Positions 22,384 through 33,224 of a DNA stretch of 64,000 nt are shown here, in pieces (position 1 is the first letter of the stretch; each line of letters starts with the position of its first letter). A program made the position numbers and the translations under genes. Origin of the DNA: Heligmosomoides polygyrus polygyrus (lineage: Eukaryota; Nematoda; Chromadorea; Rhabditida; Heligmosomidae); NCBI GenBank assembly GCA_947396885.1, contig OX377206.1, positions 16,367,466 through 16,431,465 of the forward strand. Direction: 5' to 3'. The notes beneath the pieces were generated by a model. That model ran no database searches. It was not told where the DNA came from and saw only the letters and a program-made list of their open reading frames with translations.

Positions 22384-23348
22384 TACCATTTTCAGCTCAA
22401 ATTCAACGTTTTCGAAATCAAATTCAATGTTCTCGAAATCAAATTCAATGTTCTCGAAAACGAATTCAACGTTTTCGAAATCAAATTCATTGTTTTCGAA
22501 ATCAAATTCAACGTCTTCTTTGCAAGCTGTACGTTTCAATGTTTACTTCTTCTCAAAAGATCCAAGCATTCAGAAAAGGCTATCCAACGAAAATTAGAAA
22601 CAACTAGCAACTAAAGCAAGTCAGGCACTTCAGTAGTGATGCGACACAAGTACATAGTAGTGAGCAAACTAAGCAATGCAGCTACAGGCGTTACAACAAA
22701 CGTTAAGCAATACAGCAGAACAACGTAAAGCAATACAGCGGAACAATAACTATTCACAATAGTTAAAGTTTTTGTCGCCATACTCTTACATGCTTAATCC
22801 TGCGGAAAACGTTTTTTCAAAAGTGAAGGCCAGGGCGAGGCGCCTCCTAAGTAATCCTGTCGCGGAGAGGACTCTGGCCGAAGTTATTGAAGAGGGTGTT
22901 CATTCTGTATCGCAGCAAGATTGTGCAAACTACGTCCTCCACATGATGGCAAACATGACAGCAGCTGCAGCAGGGCAAAGATTCAACAGTACATGACTTA
23001 CTTTCACTTGCTCATTGTGCTATTTTGAATAGTTATTGTTGTATTGCTGTATTGTTTATCATACTGTATAGTTGTATCGCTTAGTTTGCTCACTACTATG
23101 TACTTGTGTCGCATCACTACTGAAGTGCCTGACTTGCTTTAGTTGCTAGTTGTTTATAATTTTCGTTGGATAGCCTTTTCTGAATGTTTGAATTTTTTGA
23201 GAAGAAGTAAACATTGAAACGTACAGCTTGCAAAGAAGACGCTGAATTTGATTTCGAAAACATTGAATTCGTTTTCGAAAACATTGAATTTGATTTCGAG
23301 AACATTGAATTTGATTTCGAAAACGTTGAATTTGAGCTGAAAATGGTA
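22384..23348 (+). mobile_element. Tc1/mariner-superfamily element with ~330-380 bp inverted ends
   Basis: Element ends TACCATTTTCAGC/GCTGAAAATGGTA are flanked by TA (22382-22383, 23349-23350). Inversion extends inward to ~22764 and ~23020. Each arm includes a 21-bp minisatellite (TCAAATTCAACGTTTTCGAAA, five to six units). The short centre holds a transposase C-terminal remnant. Alignment of the flanks with copy A shows the uninterrupted site. It is a non-autonomous internal-deletion product. Confidence 0.85.
22772..22996 (+). pseudogene. Tc1-like (DDE_3) transposase C-terminal fragment
   Basis: The translation PYSYMLNPAENVFSKVKARA is the segment around the last catalytic acid of Tc1-type transposases (usually PPYSPDLNPIENVWSxLK). 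The Asp of the usual SPDLNP motif is replaced (SYMLNP), and the first two acids are missing altogether. Seventy-four codons remain. Confidence 0.7.
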
Positions 23349-25965
23349 TATAATTCGCTTCATCCGTAGGTCACGTTATCTGTCACGGGGGGGGGGGGAA
23401 TGAAGCCAAGAGATGGCTACGACAGTGTCAGTCGGGTTTGGGAGATTGCTGGTGAACTATATCCTAGGCTGCGGATCGTTCAAGTTTACGATATATTCAG
23501 TGGGCATCGCGTCACGGTATGAAGGGGGATCAAGTGCAGAGCGTATTGATGCAGAAGACGTGGCGTTGACGTCATTCAACGTGCACAATTCAAAACACGT
23601 GCTGAAGACGTCCAACTTGCGTAGTGATTCCGAGTAAGGGGGCCAGTAGGAGGGGGATCAATAAAGAGCAGGATGATGACAACCAGAGGGGCAGGGGGTG
23701 CGGATAAGGGGGACCAGTATTTTCTCTAAGTATCGTCCAATGTGCGTTGAGTTTCTTAAAACGGGTCACAGAAGTCGTGGCGAATGTACCGGGGTATAGA
23801 ATCGTCATAGACGTCGTGACAACGTGGTGATACGTGAGTCAGGACTCAATGTCACGTCTTGGTGCTTGATTCTCACTCCGTTTCCTTGCCAGCACCTATA
23901 TAAAGAAGTAATATAAGGAAGTATTAGCGGTGACGGGGGGGGGGGGGGGGAGGGGGAAGAGGTGACTATGGTATTCGGAGGAGTTTTATTGCCATCGGAC
24001 AGTAAACGGTGTCGACCTGTTTTCCAATACCGATTAATTTCAGCTGTTTCTGCAAATTAAGCACTTCTGATTGGCACTCTCGTGATCTGTTTCTCGCCAC
24101 GTAGGGAACCAGCACTTTGGAGAAAAAATCGCGTACAGCGATAGAGGGCGGATGGGTTCATAGGAGCAGTGAAGATTCTGCCCTACCATATCCTGCTCTA
24201 CTAATCTATACATTATAGTAAAACCAGTTCTTTAATGTAATAAAAGAAAGAAGGCCTAAAGTTGGGGTTGTTCTATTCCTGGGGTTTGGGGGGGGGGGGG
24301 CGAAGCCCTCCGCCAGACTTGGCGGCTGCTAGGCCGCCGAACATCTTGGTGACATATAAACCAACATCATCTTTAAGAGAAAAATCGGGTCAGATGAAGC
24401 GCTCGAGCAAAAAAGAGCCAGGAGACAAAGGAGCAGAGCTCTCCTTATTGACGGGATCCGCTTCATATGGATGGTGTAGTTGGCTGGTAATTAAAGTTAG
24501 GTCTAATGACTTGTCCTAATGAAAGCTGCTGGTTTTTCTTCGATGTGAACGATTTTCTGGTTGTGAGGAATTGGACAAATACGGTAAGTTTGGGGAAGGC
24601 TATAGGGTTGGGTCTTGGCTTAAACTTCGAACCCTTTCGGGTACGATCGGATTTCCATCTTAGAAAATCGTGAAACCCGCGCTGCATAAATGACACCAGT
24701 GGGGACTAGGCAGAAGTAGCGAGAACTGTGAACTCCAAGTTGTGCAGTTTACACACGGACGGGCATGTTGATGTGTCAAGCCGCCCTTTATCCTTGTTAC
24801 TTTATCATAGCCTCTTTTCAAATTTCCACCAGCAGCTGCGGTTCTAACCTTCTAGCTTGATTTCTGGATGTCTTTACGAATTAAATGAACTACAGCATAA
24901 ACGCAGTACTTGCCAGATTATAATGTGCTCTACTCGACATGAGCCCTGCACTGAACTTAGTAATATAATTATTACAGTACATCTGTAGCGATCTGAGGAA
25001 AACTTGCAATAAAATCAGACACTGGACTGATAATAGAAGTGAAGTTTATTCAAGTGGAGTTCCAATTCGTTAAATGCAAACTAAATAAATTACATGTATT
25101 CTAGTGCACTGAATAATCGCTTCTCTGCACTCTCTCCCTATATGCACGCCCCGCCCCTCGGGGTATATAAGGGCACAGCAGCATGCAACCCACAGTCTCC
25201 CATCTTTGTTGACTTGGTCTGGTTGTAGAATCAAGCCAAAAAGATCGAAAAGCCCAGCGTTCGGGCTCCGTTGATTGAGGGAGGAGCGCGCCGGTAATTC
25301 TTCGGTGGTTATCGGAGTTGAGAAGGATCGGGAGCCAGCCTCAGTCCGACGCGCATGGCAGGAGGTTGAATCTGTATTAAAGGAATGGAGAATGATTTGC
25401 CTTTTTAGCCTAGAGTGGGCGTCTACGGAATCGGAATGGGGACTCCTTGGGTAAAATTATGTGTTGCGTTATACCTTCCAATTGAAAGCGACCACAAAAT
25501 CGGTTTTCCTGAAAAAAAAAATCAAAATTTCCTTCGATCCCTGGTGGCACCGATGTCGTTAAGGAGTTTCTGCACTCAGAAGGCGATTAGCAGACGTCAT
25601 GCCACGAGTAACTAGACTCAAAAGTCGTGCCACCGTTGTCGTAACTGCAGAAAGTTTCACCATCTAGCCTCTTCCCATGCCTACCAGGAGTGCACATTTA
25701 ACGATTTGATGGATTTAACGAACTAACGGCATTTTTTGTTCACATCTGGCTTAACGACTTGAAGGAAATTTTTAGAAATGTAGGTGAATTTTTAGCGGAC
25801 ATTTTCTCAGTGTGTTTATCACATTTTTCTTTAGTCTTCACTTATGTTGCAGGTCTCTCCCTTCCTATTAGGACTCTTCCTAAAAAACTGTTGAAATCAG
25901 CAAGAAAATTTAAGCGTTTTCATAAATGTTTTGAGTTTTTGAAATTTTCTAAAATGCATTTCGGG

Positions 25966-26140
25966 GCGCGTGTAGCGCAGTCGGAGGAGAGTCAGAGATG
26001 CCGGCTGTCGCGTGCCCCGATACCAGATTGCTGGTTCGGATTTCCGGCTCAGGCCAACCAAGCCCTCCATCCCTCTGGGGCGAATTGGTACCAGACTTGT
26101 CCCTTGTTCATCGCCTGGCCACCGCAAATCATCGGATGAC
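25966..26140 (+). repeat. tRNA-derived SINE, 3'-truncated
   Basis: Head GCGTGTAGCGCAGTCGGAGG (A-box-like) and GCTGGTTCGGATTTCC (B-box-like), followed by the CCAACCAAGCC...CATCCCTC body. It is the same family as 53213-53500 (+), 33225-33860 (-) and 32440-32615 (+). Confidence 0.8.
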
Positions 26141-27060
26141 CAATATTTTTTTTCATGAAAAACGACAATTTTGCTTACGATCCATCCTAATCATATCGTC
26201 ATCGCAGTTCCGTCATCGCTGCGGAGAATCTTGTTTTTTTGCTGTATCATGTACAGAGCTGGGGTTTTAAGCTCCATTTTCGTTATTTATGACGTTTTCT
26301 TAGGATGGGAGAACATTATTTCCATAGAGAAGTCCATCGTCCATCCTTCCTTTTTCCGCTCCATAATCGATTCGAGGAACGCTTCAAAAAACTTATAAAG
26401 AAAGCACTTAAGTCGTCATCAGAAAGTATTACTCAAATTTTTATATAACACAATTTCGGAGCACAATTTCAGATGCAAACGTCGCTAGTTCAGGTAGAAG
26501 ATTGTTCCGTGTCCATGGTGTCCTGAAAAAAAAAACTCCATAAATTGAACAGTGATGGTTGCTACCAGAAGATGTTTATTTTGGAGTGTCGAAAATAGCG
26601 TTCAAAATTTTAAAGAATTTTATTGTGTTTTGAAAACATTATTGTTCAGGGAACTCGTTTCATTGTCCTCTTAAGTGCTGAAGCCGCACCTGAAAAGAAG
26701 AATCTATTAGAGAGTTCAAACTGCACAAGAAACCTTGAAGAAATCAAGAAATACAAGAAATAACAGTGGAAGAGAGAAAGAGGGGGTCGTACAAATTCCG
26801 CTTCAGAGGGGGGGGGGTCGTAAATTTCCTGCAAAAATCGAACCCCACGCTTGACCCTGCTCTCTAGTCAGAAGTAAAAGGAGTGCGAGTTGCTCGAAGC
26901 TCGCGAATTAATTTGCTGAAGAAAGGTTTGATTGTTGTGTTGTTTTGCATCTTAAAAATTAACATTGCCGCTATGTTTGATTCCTCTGTCTAAACACCTC
27001 GAAAACACTTCCAATAAAATTGAGAAAAAGCTAACGAACCCACAAAAAGGTACGCATATA
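26141..27060. other. Mostly unassigned; faint foldback-family trace
   Basis: AT-rich. AAAAATCGAACCCC near 26826 and a G run near 26806 recall the 12.7-kb foldback family. No exon or gene recognised. Confidence 0.3.
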
Positions 27061-27063
27061 TGA

Positions 27064-27260
27064 CTTAACGACGCCAGCAGCGCAGTGGAGTCGAATAGGT
27101 GGGCACGGATTCGGACGTTCTTCGTCTCCTTCTTCACGACTTCTTCGACGCTCTTGCAAGCTCTTCAGGCCGCTCGTTTCCTCTTGCTCAGTCTGGCGCT
27201 CGGTCGTTGTCCATGTTGACTTCGAGACCTAGATACACGAAGCTGGACTACCACAACTCA
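27064..27260 (-). pseudogene. RTE fragment (C-terminal part)
   Basis: Corresponds to 7373-7535 of the main RTE (minus-strand KKTKNVRIRAHLFDSTALL and the neighbouring residues), ending abruptly on both sides. Confidence 0.8.
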
Positions 27261-27825
27261 ACGGAATTCCCGTTCTTAAAGTCAACCGTATACAAACTTT
27301 TCACACATTGCGCTAATCTGCCGCAAATTTTCTAAATTGGTTGGTTTAACACGCTCCTTCTGAAAGAAGCCAGTAGAATTACAAACTTGGGGATTTGTCG
27401 TTATTAAACAGGTTGTCCTTAAGGAACAGGGGACCTTGACCTCCTGTCTGGACGTGTAAAGCAGTGCAGTCGTGGACGAAACCGTTACTCTCAGCCGAGC
27501 CTCCCTGCACAACCTCCGGCCACGTGGCATCACCAGCCACGGCAGCGTCACGGAAGCTCGGTTCATTCATTACCGGCGCTCGTCTCCGGTGCGGTCGCCC
27601 AACTCATCGGACTGTCTTCCCGAACTCCTCGTCTCTCTCCTCTTACAAGGAAAGGTTCCCAAGCCAAGGTGAGCTTTTGCGATGCTATTTTGACCGGATG
27701 TAGGGCACTTGAGCGGAGTTCAGAATCACGGTTAGTTTTTGCTGAGCGCTTTTTAAAGACCTGAAAAGGAGGACTGAAAGCGTGCGCGCAACTATCCTCA
27801 ACCCCTACGCATACCCTACGAGGTG
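27261..27825. other. Unassigned; overlapping ORFs on both strands
   Basis: Open frames of 63-118 codons overlap on opposite strands. None has a motif I recognise and none is splice-flanked. They are probably chance or an unknown repeat. Confidence 0.25.
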
Positions 27826-27912
27826 TGCTTCGGCGGCGCAGTTGGTAGGAGGGACGCCTCATAGGAGCACACCTGAGGTGTTTTAAGTTCGAGTCCGCGC
27901 ACTGCCGAAACT
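27826..27912 (+). repeat. tRNA-like SINE head
   Basis: GGCGCAGTTGGTAGGAGGG (A-box-like) and AGTTCGAGTCCGCGC (canonical B box, GTTCGAGTCC) are ~50 bp apart. Stem pairing is poor, so it is read as tRNA-derived rather than a functional tRNA. Confidence 0.5.
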
Positions 27913-28097
27913 TTTGCACATATGTATTAGTTTGTTGTTATTACGCTTTCTCATGATCACAGCAATCTCGTTTTTCGATTGTATTCGAATTCGAATATTC
28001 AAAAAAACCTCGTTCTTTAAATATATTCGATTTCGAATGCTCGAAAATTTTCGGTATTCGGAACTATTCGATTATTTGAAATTTTTGCGAGAGCATA

Positions 28098-28890
28098 AGT
28101 ACAGTTGGTAGTTGTCCGACGCTCGTGCTGCTCCCCGCTCGCGTATCAGCTCGAGAGTTTCCGGAGGTAGACGCCTCTTGGTGGTCTACAAGCTCTTTGC
28201 TCCCCTAGCACTATCGTGGAGATGGCGCATGGAGCGATCGTATTCTTCGTCACTGTTCATGACGGGTTCTTCCCAAAGGCCAGTGAGAAGATGTAAAGGT
28301 CCCTCTTGATGGTCGTGCTGGGAATCCTCTTCTTGAACTTCGCGGTCCCCTCTCCTTGACGCGAAAAGCGTAACCTCGCGCGAAAGAGGCCGTAGTCCGA
28401 TCCCGTGTTGAACTTGGCGACAACGAAAACGTCGGTCAGCCAATACATCCTTGCGATTGAAGACGATGTGGTCAATCTCGTTGTGGAACTGGCCAACGGG
28501 GGATTCCCAGGTCCGTCGTGGGGAGGGAGGCTTCTGGAACTGTGAGTTTCCATGGATGGACTTGCTAGACATGATGAACTCAGACAGCCTTTCGCCTTGC
28601 TTGCTCCACTCCAAACCGTGAGTTCCCATGTGAAGTTCTTCCGGTGACCTTCGTGGGCCGACCTTGTCGTTGAAGTCCGATCAGCTTGTAGAAGGTTAGA
28701 TCTTTTTGATGATCAGCTTGTAGAAGGTTAGATCTTTTTGATAGAATCTCTTTAGCTTCACGTAAAAGGCTTCAACGTCTTTGTCATCGTAGACGGAGGT
28801 AGGAGCATACACACAGTCAAAGCTGGTACGGAGCCACATCGCTTTAGCCGCAGACCTCCGATTCAAGGACCTGATACTACTTACATAGGT
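28098..28890 (-). pseudogene. RTE fragment (endonuclease end and linker)
   Basis: Corresponds to ~8749-9480 of the main RTE on the minus strand. It carries a Ser codon where the main copy has its TAG stop, but is itself frameshifted (ORFs 28186-28629 and 28257-28553). A perfect 32-bp tandem duplication lies at 28679-28742. Confidence 0.85.
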
Positions 28891-29129
28891 TTAATAACTT
28901 GGCAACAAAGAAACACATTTTTACACTAATTGTGGGGTGGGAATTGTCTCCCTACATATCTCGCTTTCCCTGTTCAGACATATGTGCGCTTCAGACTCTT
29001 CCCTTGTCAGTGGGTAGGGCAGACTTTGGTCAATGTGTTACTCTCGAACTTTGGCTACACAAAATGTTACCCACACACAGAAAAGGGTTTTGAATAGGGA
29101 CATGCACGGTATACAATCGCTTTTGTAGA

Positions 29130-30137
29130 CCTTATCCAGAGCTCGTTGATGATGATGATCATCAGTATGCTCTAGATGAAGTCTTAGATACAGCTCATCA
29201 ACACCCTGGCGCGGCTCTTCACACGCTACCTGTCGAATGCACGCCATCCCAGTGGAAGATCATCTTGCTGTACAATGTACGACATCTGCAACTATCGCCC
29301 CAACTGCCTGCTGTCCATAGTCCGATGGACAGTGATGTGAACGAGCAGGAAATCGGAGAGGATTCAGCTCGATCGACCACATACACATCATTACGAGGCT
29401 CATCGAGGTGTCGCGAGAGTTCAAGCTGCCGCTGTGCCTTACGTTCACCGACCTGAAGAAGGCATTCGACTCAGTCGAAACTGAAGCGGTCGTCGACGCC
29501 CTGCTCACTCAGGGTGTTCCTACTCAGTACACCAGAGTCCTTCGAGATTTGTACAGTGGATTCACGACCAAGATCTCAACATTCTACAAGGACGTCGTCA
29601 TCGACGTAAAGAGAGGGGTTCGGCAGGGGGATGCCATATCCCCGAAGCTCTTCAGCGCCACCCTCTAAAACGTCATGCTCGAACTAGAATGGGAAGACAT
29701 GGGAGTAAAGGTTGACTGCCGGCAACTACATCATCTTCGCTTCGCTGACGACATCATGTTCATAACATCGAGAAGCAGAAAGGCAGAGCGAATGCTGCGA
29801 ACGTTGGACTGCATCGACCACATACTCACCATTACTAAGCTCATCGAGGTGTCGCGAGAGTTCAAGCTGCCGCTGTGCCTTACGTTTATCGATCTGAAGA
29901 AGTCATTCGACACTATCGAAACTGAAGCGATCATCGAAGCCCGGCTCACGATACCAGGACGCCCACGAACGCGTTGGTCGGACTTCTTCGTGAAAGCCCT
30001 GAACGAACGATGTAGCGCTCTTCGTGCTTCTTGAGTGAGGAGGATCAATTAGAGCACACTGGCACGCGACAGGGACGAATGGAGACGATGCTGGCGCCAC
30101 CTCGAGCAACTTGATGATCAACGGGACGACAGGTGAT
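29130..30137 (+). pseudogene. Scrambled RTE reverse transcriptase with a duplicated palm segment
   Basis: Order along the plus strand: fingers remnant, palm A (LTFTDLKKAFDSVETEA), the VRQGDAISP block, a TAA, the catalytic HLRFADDIMFIT box. It then jumps back to a second palm A (ITKLIEVSREFKLPL...LKKSFDTIETEA) and on to the extreme C-terminus (TRWSDFFVKALNERC) and the RTE 3' end at 30137. The second palm joins the C-terminus in frame (ORF 29675-30034). Confidence 0.85.
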
Positions 30138-31170
30138 ACACAAACAACACAAAAAGAAAACTACCAATTAGCGACAAGAACGCAGTTAAAAGGTCTGAGA
30201 CGAGCGGAAGTTATCAAACGAGATTCAGAATTGAGATTTATGAATGTTGTAACGACAAGATACTTTCTGAAACTACTTATGGGTACCTATAGCGCTCCCT
30301 CCCTCATTAGGGGAATGAACGACCGCAAGGTTTTGTGGTAAAAAAAAAGCTCGTTCTGACCTGGCTTTCCGCTACGGAACCGATAGTCTTGCCCCGCTTT
30401 GTCTGGTAATGGCATTGTTAGGGCCTTTGAGGATTTAAAGAAATGTAATGATATTTTTCCTAGTTCTGTTCATTCTAAGCGACCACAGCCTCGTTTGACC
30501 AGCTCTGCCAGCACCGTCGGGAGTTAAGGAGTAGTGGAGGTTGAAGCATCCAATAATCGTTTAGTTGCTTTGGAGACTCCCCAGAAGGTCGATATCCTTA
30601 TTTTTTAAGGAATTGAGAACAGTGGTACCATTTTCAACTACTCAGCGAAAATATGTTTTGTAAAGGTACACACACACTTCTGGGGGCGGGGGGGGGACGT
30701 TCGTTCCCTACACGGTCCCGCCCGCCGCGCACTTCCCACCCTACCCGCGCCGCCCTATCTGGATAAGATTGCAGCGCGATTTTTATATCGCTTGCTTCAC
30801 GTGCATGTTTGGGGTTTATGCCCTTCATTCCACAACATAGAAACTTCACGCTTCAAAGGCCAACTAACACAAATTGCTTGTTTCACTTTTTGATTTGAGG
30901 CAAGGACTGCAATCCATCCAGCCGTGGTTTATAGGCTATAGTTGTGATTAGAGAAAATGAGAGGTTATAATGACACTGAAAGTATGTTTTCACCACTCCC
31001 TAATATAAATACCTTCAGGACTGATCTGTGTATAAGCACTAATACTCTGCCAGAGGAAGACGGATAATAAAGGGGGTCTGAGGATGTACGCCCTAACCAC
31101 TTGGAATCATCATATTTATTCAAATTTACTTAGGCATTCTGAAGGCACGAGTTTCAGTTAATCTTGATTC
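30138..31170. other. Unassigned spacer with a G-rich run
   Basis: A G-rich stretch near 30684-30697 and CA repeats just before it. No convincing exon or transposon end. Confidence 0.3.
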
Positions 31171-31180
31171 TGACTTGCAG

Positions 31181-31246
31181 GAAGTTCCACTCTTTCGGAA
31201 CATGGCTTTCTCCTTGAAATTCGGTCCCCATCTACAGGAAGTCTCC
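31181..31246 (+). CDS. Candidate orphan exon (22 codons)
   Basis: Acceptor TGACTTGCAG before it and GTAAGG after it enclose an open, phase 0/0 stretch starting EVPLFRNMAFSLKF. The donor overlaps the TA insertion point of the MITE at 31250. No linked exons were identified, so it may be chance. Confidence 0.2.
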
Positions 31247-31249
31247 GTA

Positions 31250-31384
31250 AGGGCCAGTTTATACTCCGACGCTGAGCGACGTGATGCCACGCATTGTGGC
31301 CGCATTGATCGGGCGACGCGACCGATCAATTTGGCCATTACACATGCCGTCGCGTCGCTCGGCGTCGGAAGTATAAACGGGGCC
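31250..31384. mobile_element. AGGCCCCGTTTATACTTC-family MITE
   Basis: Ends AGGGCCAGTTTATACTCC / GGAAGTATAAACGGGGCCT with TA on each side, 135 bp, GC-rich palindromic core centred on ATTGATCGGGCGACGCGA. Relatives are at 34034, 40899 and 48214. Confidence 0.85.
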
Positions 31385-32439
31385 TAACGAGCCCCGGAGA
31401 CGCAGGCGACGAGCGTGTTTTCCCACCCAGGCGCTGAGTCACCTCCCTCGCTCGTAGCGCAGCTGCAGCGTCTTTTTCTCTGCACTCTCGCCGTTTCACT
31501 TCTTTAAATCGAGCTTTGCCCGTAGACACTCTAGCCTTTCGCGGCAAAGAGCTGCCAGAGGGAGGACAGAGGATCAGTGGCAGCAGTGGGTCCCGACTAG
31601 AACTACAGTGCCTCCGCTCCATGCCTCTGCGCCTGCCACCGGCAAGACTGCGTGAGCAGCGTGACTAATCGCTTTCGCCGCCAGCCGCTCGCCCCAAAAG
31701 TGTGTGAGGGACTTAAGCGCGCATCAGGCCTTTTGAGTTAAGCGTTTTAAATAAATTGTATGTACGACCTATTGCCTTGTTCGTAGTTTCGTTCGTGTTC
31801 CGTGCTTGTAAAGTTTCCTATTTGCGATTCTGCGATTATCTTACTTTTATTCCATACTTCTGCTATCAAGAAGCATTGGTCTACTTCCGACTTGATTTCG
31901 GTGAATCTCGGCAATCCCAGGTAGGTAATGTTGCCTTGTGCGCGTTCAGCCAAGTCCGAGATGCTAAAGTCTTTACTCGGCCAAAGTTTCGACAATTTCG
32001 CCTTCATGTGGAAAGCAAACGAAATCAAACTCAGTAAATGAACGTTAGAGAAGTGGTTAATAAGGTTCGCTTCCCCACTTACTTCAAACGGGCCTTTTTC
32101 TCTACACCATTCCGGTGCCTCAAAGACAAATGTGAGCTATTCATCCTAAAGTACCTTTAAGGTGCCATGAACAAAAGAGACATAAGCGCTCTGTGCCTTG
32201 TGGCTAAGAAACGAGTCAGTCTCACGTCAGAATGCAGAGAGTATCTGATGGTCTGACGAGGGCCTTCCTGACGCGAAGGCGTTCAGGTCAGTGTCTAGAG
32301 AGGTGAAGAAGAGGGGGAACTCATGGTGTCAGAACATTCGTCCTCCTTGTTGGCTTTCGTGTTTTTAGCTGTGATCCTCTACCACTTTGGATTCTTACGA
32401 TTAGACTTACCGGATTCAGATTGAGACGTGGAGCGCACT
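31385..32439. other. Unassigned, GC-rich then AT-rich
   Basis: 31400-31720 is GC-rich with no recognised coding content. 31747-32037 is open on both strands (93 codons each) but unrecognised and may be a repeat. Confidence 0.25.
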
Positions 32440-32615
32440 TGGAGGAGGTGGATGCTGTTGCTTGCACCCAAAACGGGGTTCTCGCTTCTGATTTTCTGCC
32501 CAAGCCAACTAAGCCTTCCATCACTCGGGGGTGATAAATAGGTGCCAAACTCTACTGGGAGAGCACTGTCTTAACATTCGCCTGCCACCACAAGTTATTG
32601 TATGGACCAAACACC
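32440..32615 (+). repeat. SINE body fragment, head missing
   Basis: Diverged copy of the SINE at 53 kb (GCCAACTAAGCCTTCCATC, then the CACCACAAGTTATTGTATGG tail region). Confidence 0.65.
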
Positions 32616-32629
32616 ATTCTCACTGCACC

Positions 32630-33205
32630 CATGACGTCGCGCGAAGTTCATCACGCCCTGCTGCCATCCAGGCCAACGTGGTCGGTTAGCATAGTGGTAG
32701 TGTTGTAGCTTCACAGGTGCATCGTCATGAGTTCGATTCTCCCTTGTACTTGTGTTTTTGCGTTTTGCGATCTATCATCAGTGGGACCCTTTACCCCCAT
32801 TTCCAACACATTTTTGAACAAAAAGGTTGTGGTGAGGGGATGAGGTCGGATTCGCCAATTTCGTCTAAACTTTGTGCGTGAGGTTATTTGGGGTGCTGAT
32901 CACGAATCTGGCATCAGTTTTTTCTTGCTTAACCTGGAAGTCAAAAATCCTCACCTTTCCTTTCCACTTTCAAGGAGCTCGATGAACGTAAACGAAATTT
33001 GTTTGTTGCCGTGTTTTTGTTCAAGAATGCGTTGGAAATGTGGATAAAGAGTCTCACTGACGATAAATCGTCAAATGCAAAAACATAATTACGAGGAGGA
33101 ATCGAACCCACGACCATGCACCTGTGAAGCTACAACACTACCATTACGCCATTCAACCACAGTGAGCTGTGGTGGCAGTAGAGCGTCATGAACTCGCTCA
33201 CGCGT
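32630..33205. repeat. Foldback pair of tRNA-Val-like SINEs
   Basis: Arms 32630-32850 (+) and 32990-33205 (-) are inverted copies sharing GTGTTGTAGCTTCACAGGTGC and TTTCCAACRCATT. The centre carries one end of the TTATTTGGGGTGCTGATCAC MITE family (32883). Confidence 0.75.
32682..32752 (+). tRNA. tRNA-like sequence, Val(CAC)-like, probably a SINE head
   Basis: GGTTAGCATAGTGGTAG fits an A box and GAGTTCGATTCTC a B box. An anticodon-loop-like TTCACAG suggests descent from tRNA-Val(CAC). The acceptor stem is not convincing and an inverted copy exists at 33085-33165, so I read it as a tRNA-derived repeat. Confidence 0.4.
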
Positions 33206-33224
33206 CCACACGCTTTTCTTCGAC

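Larger units (their letters stand above)
22250..25690 (+). repeat. Repeat family copy B
   Basis: Same orientation as copy C. It shares the GCGGAAAATTTTGGTT block (22330s), the GAGCACTTTGGAG-like and TATA-box regions, and the tail CCCTGGTGGCACC (25538) followed by CTCTTCCCATGCC (25668). It lacks most of the LINE RT piece and is interrupted by the Tc1-like element at 22384-23348. It carries G homopolymers near 23386, 23934 and 24289. Confidence 0.75.

Noticed and set aside
22352..22597. Protein with FSKSNS repeats
   Set aside because: It is the 21-bp minisatellite in the inverted end of a Tc1-like element, and its inverse is at 23117-23305.
23386..24301. G-homopolymers as G-quadruplex regulators
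   Set aside because: Runs of 12-18 G occur in repeats, are prone to assembly error and have no linked gene.
31747..32037. A 93-codon protein on either strand
   Set aside because: Both strands are open over the same span, no motif is recognised and there are no splice signals.
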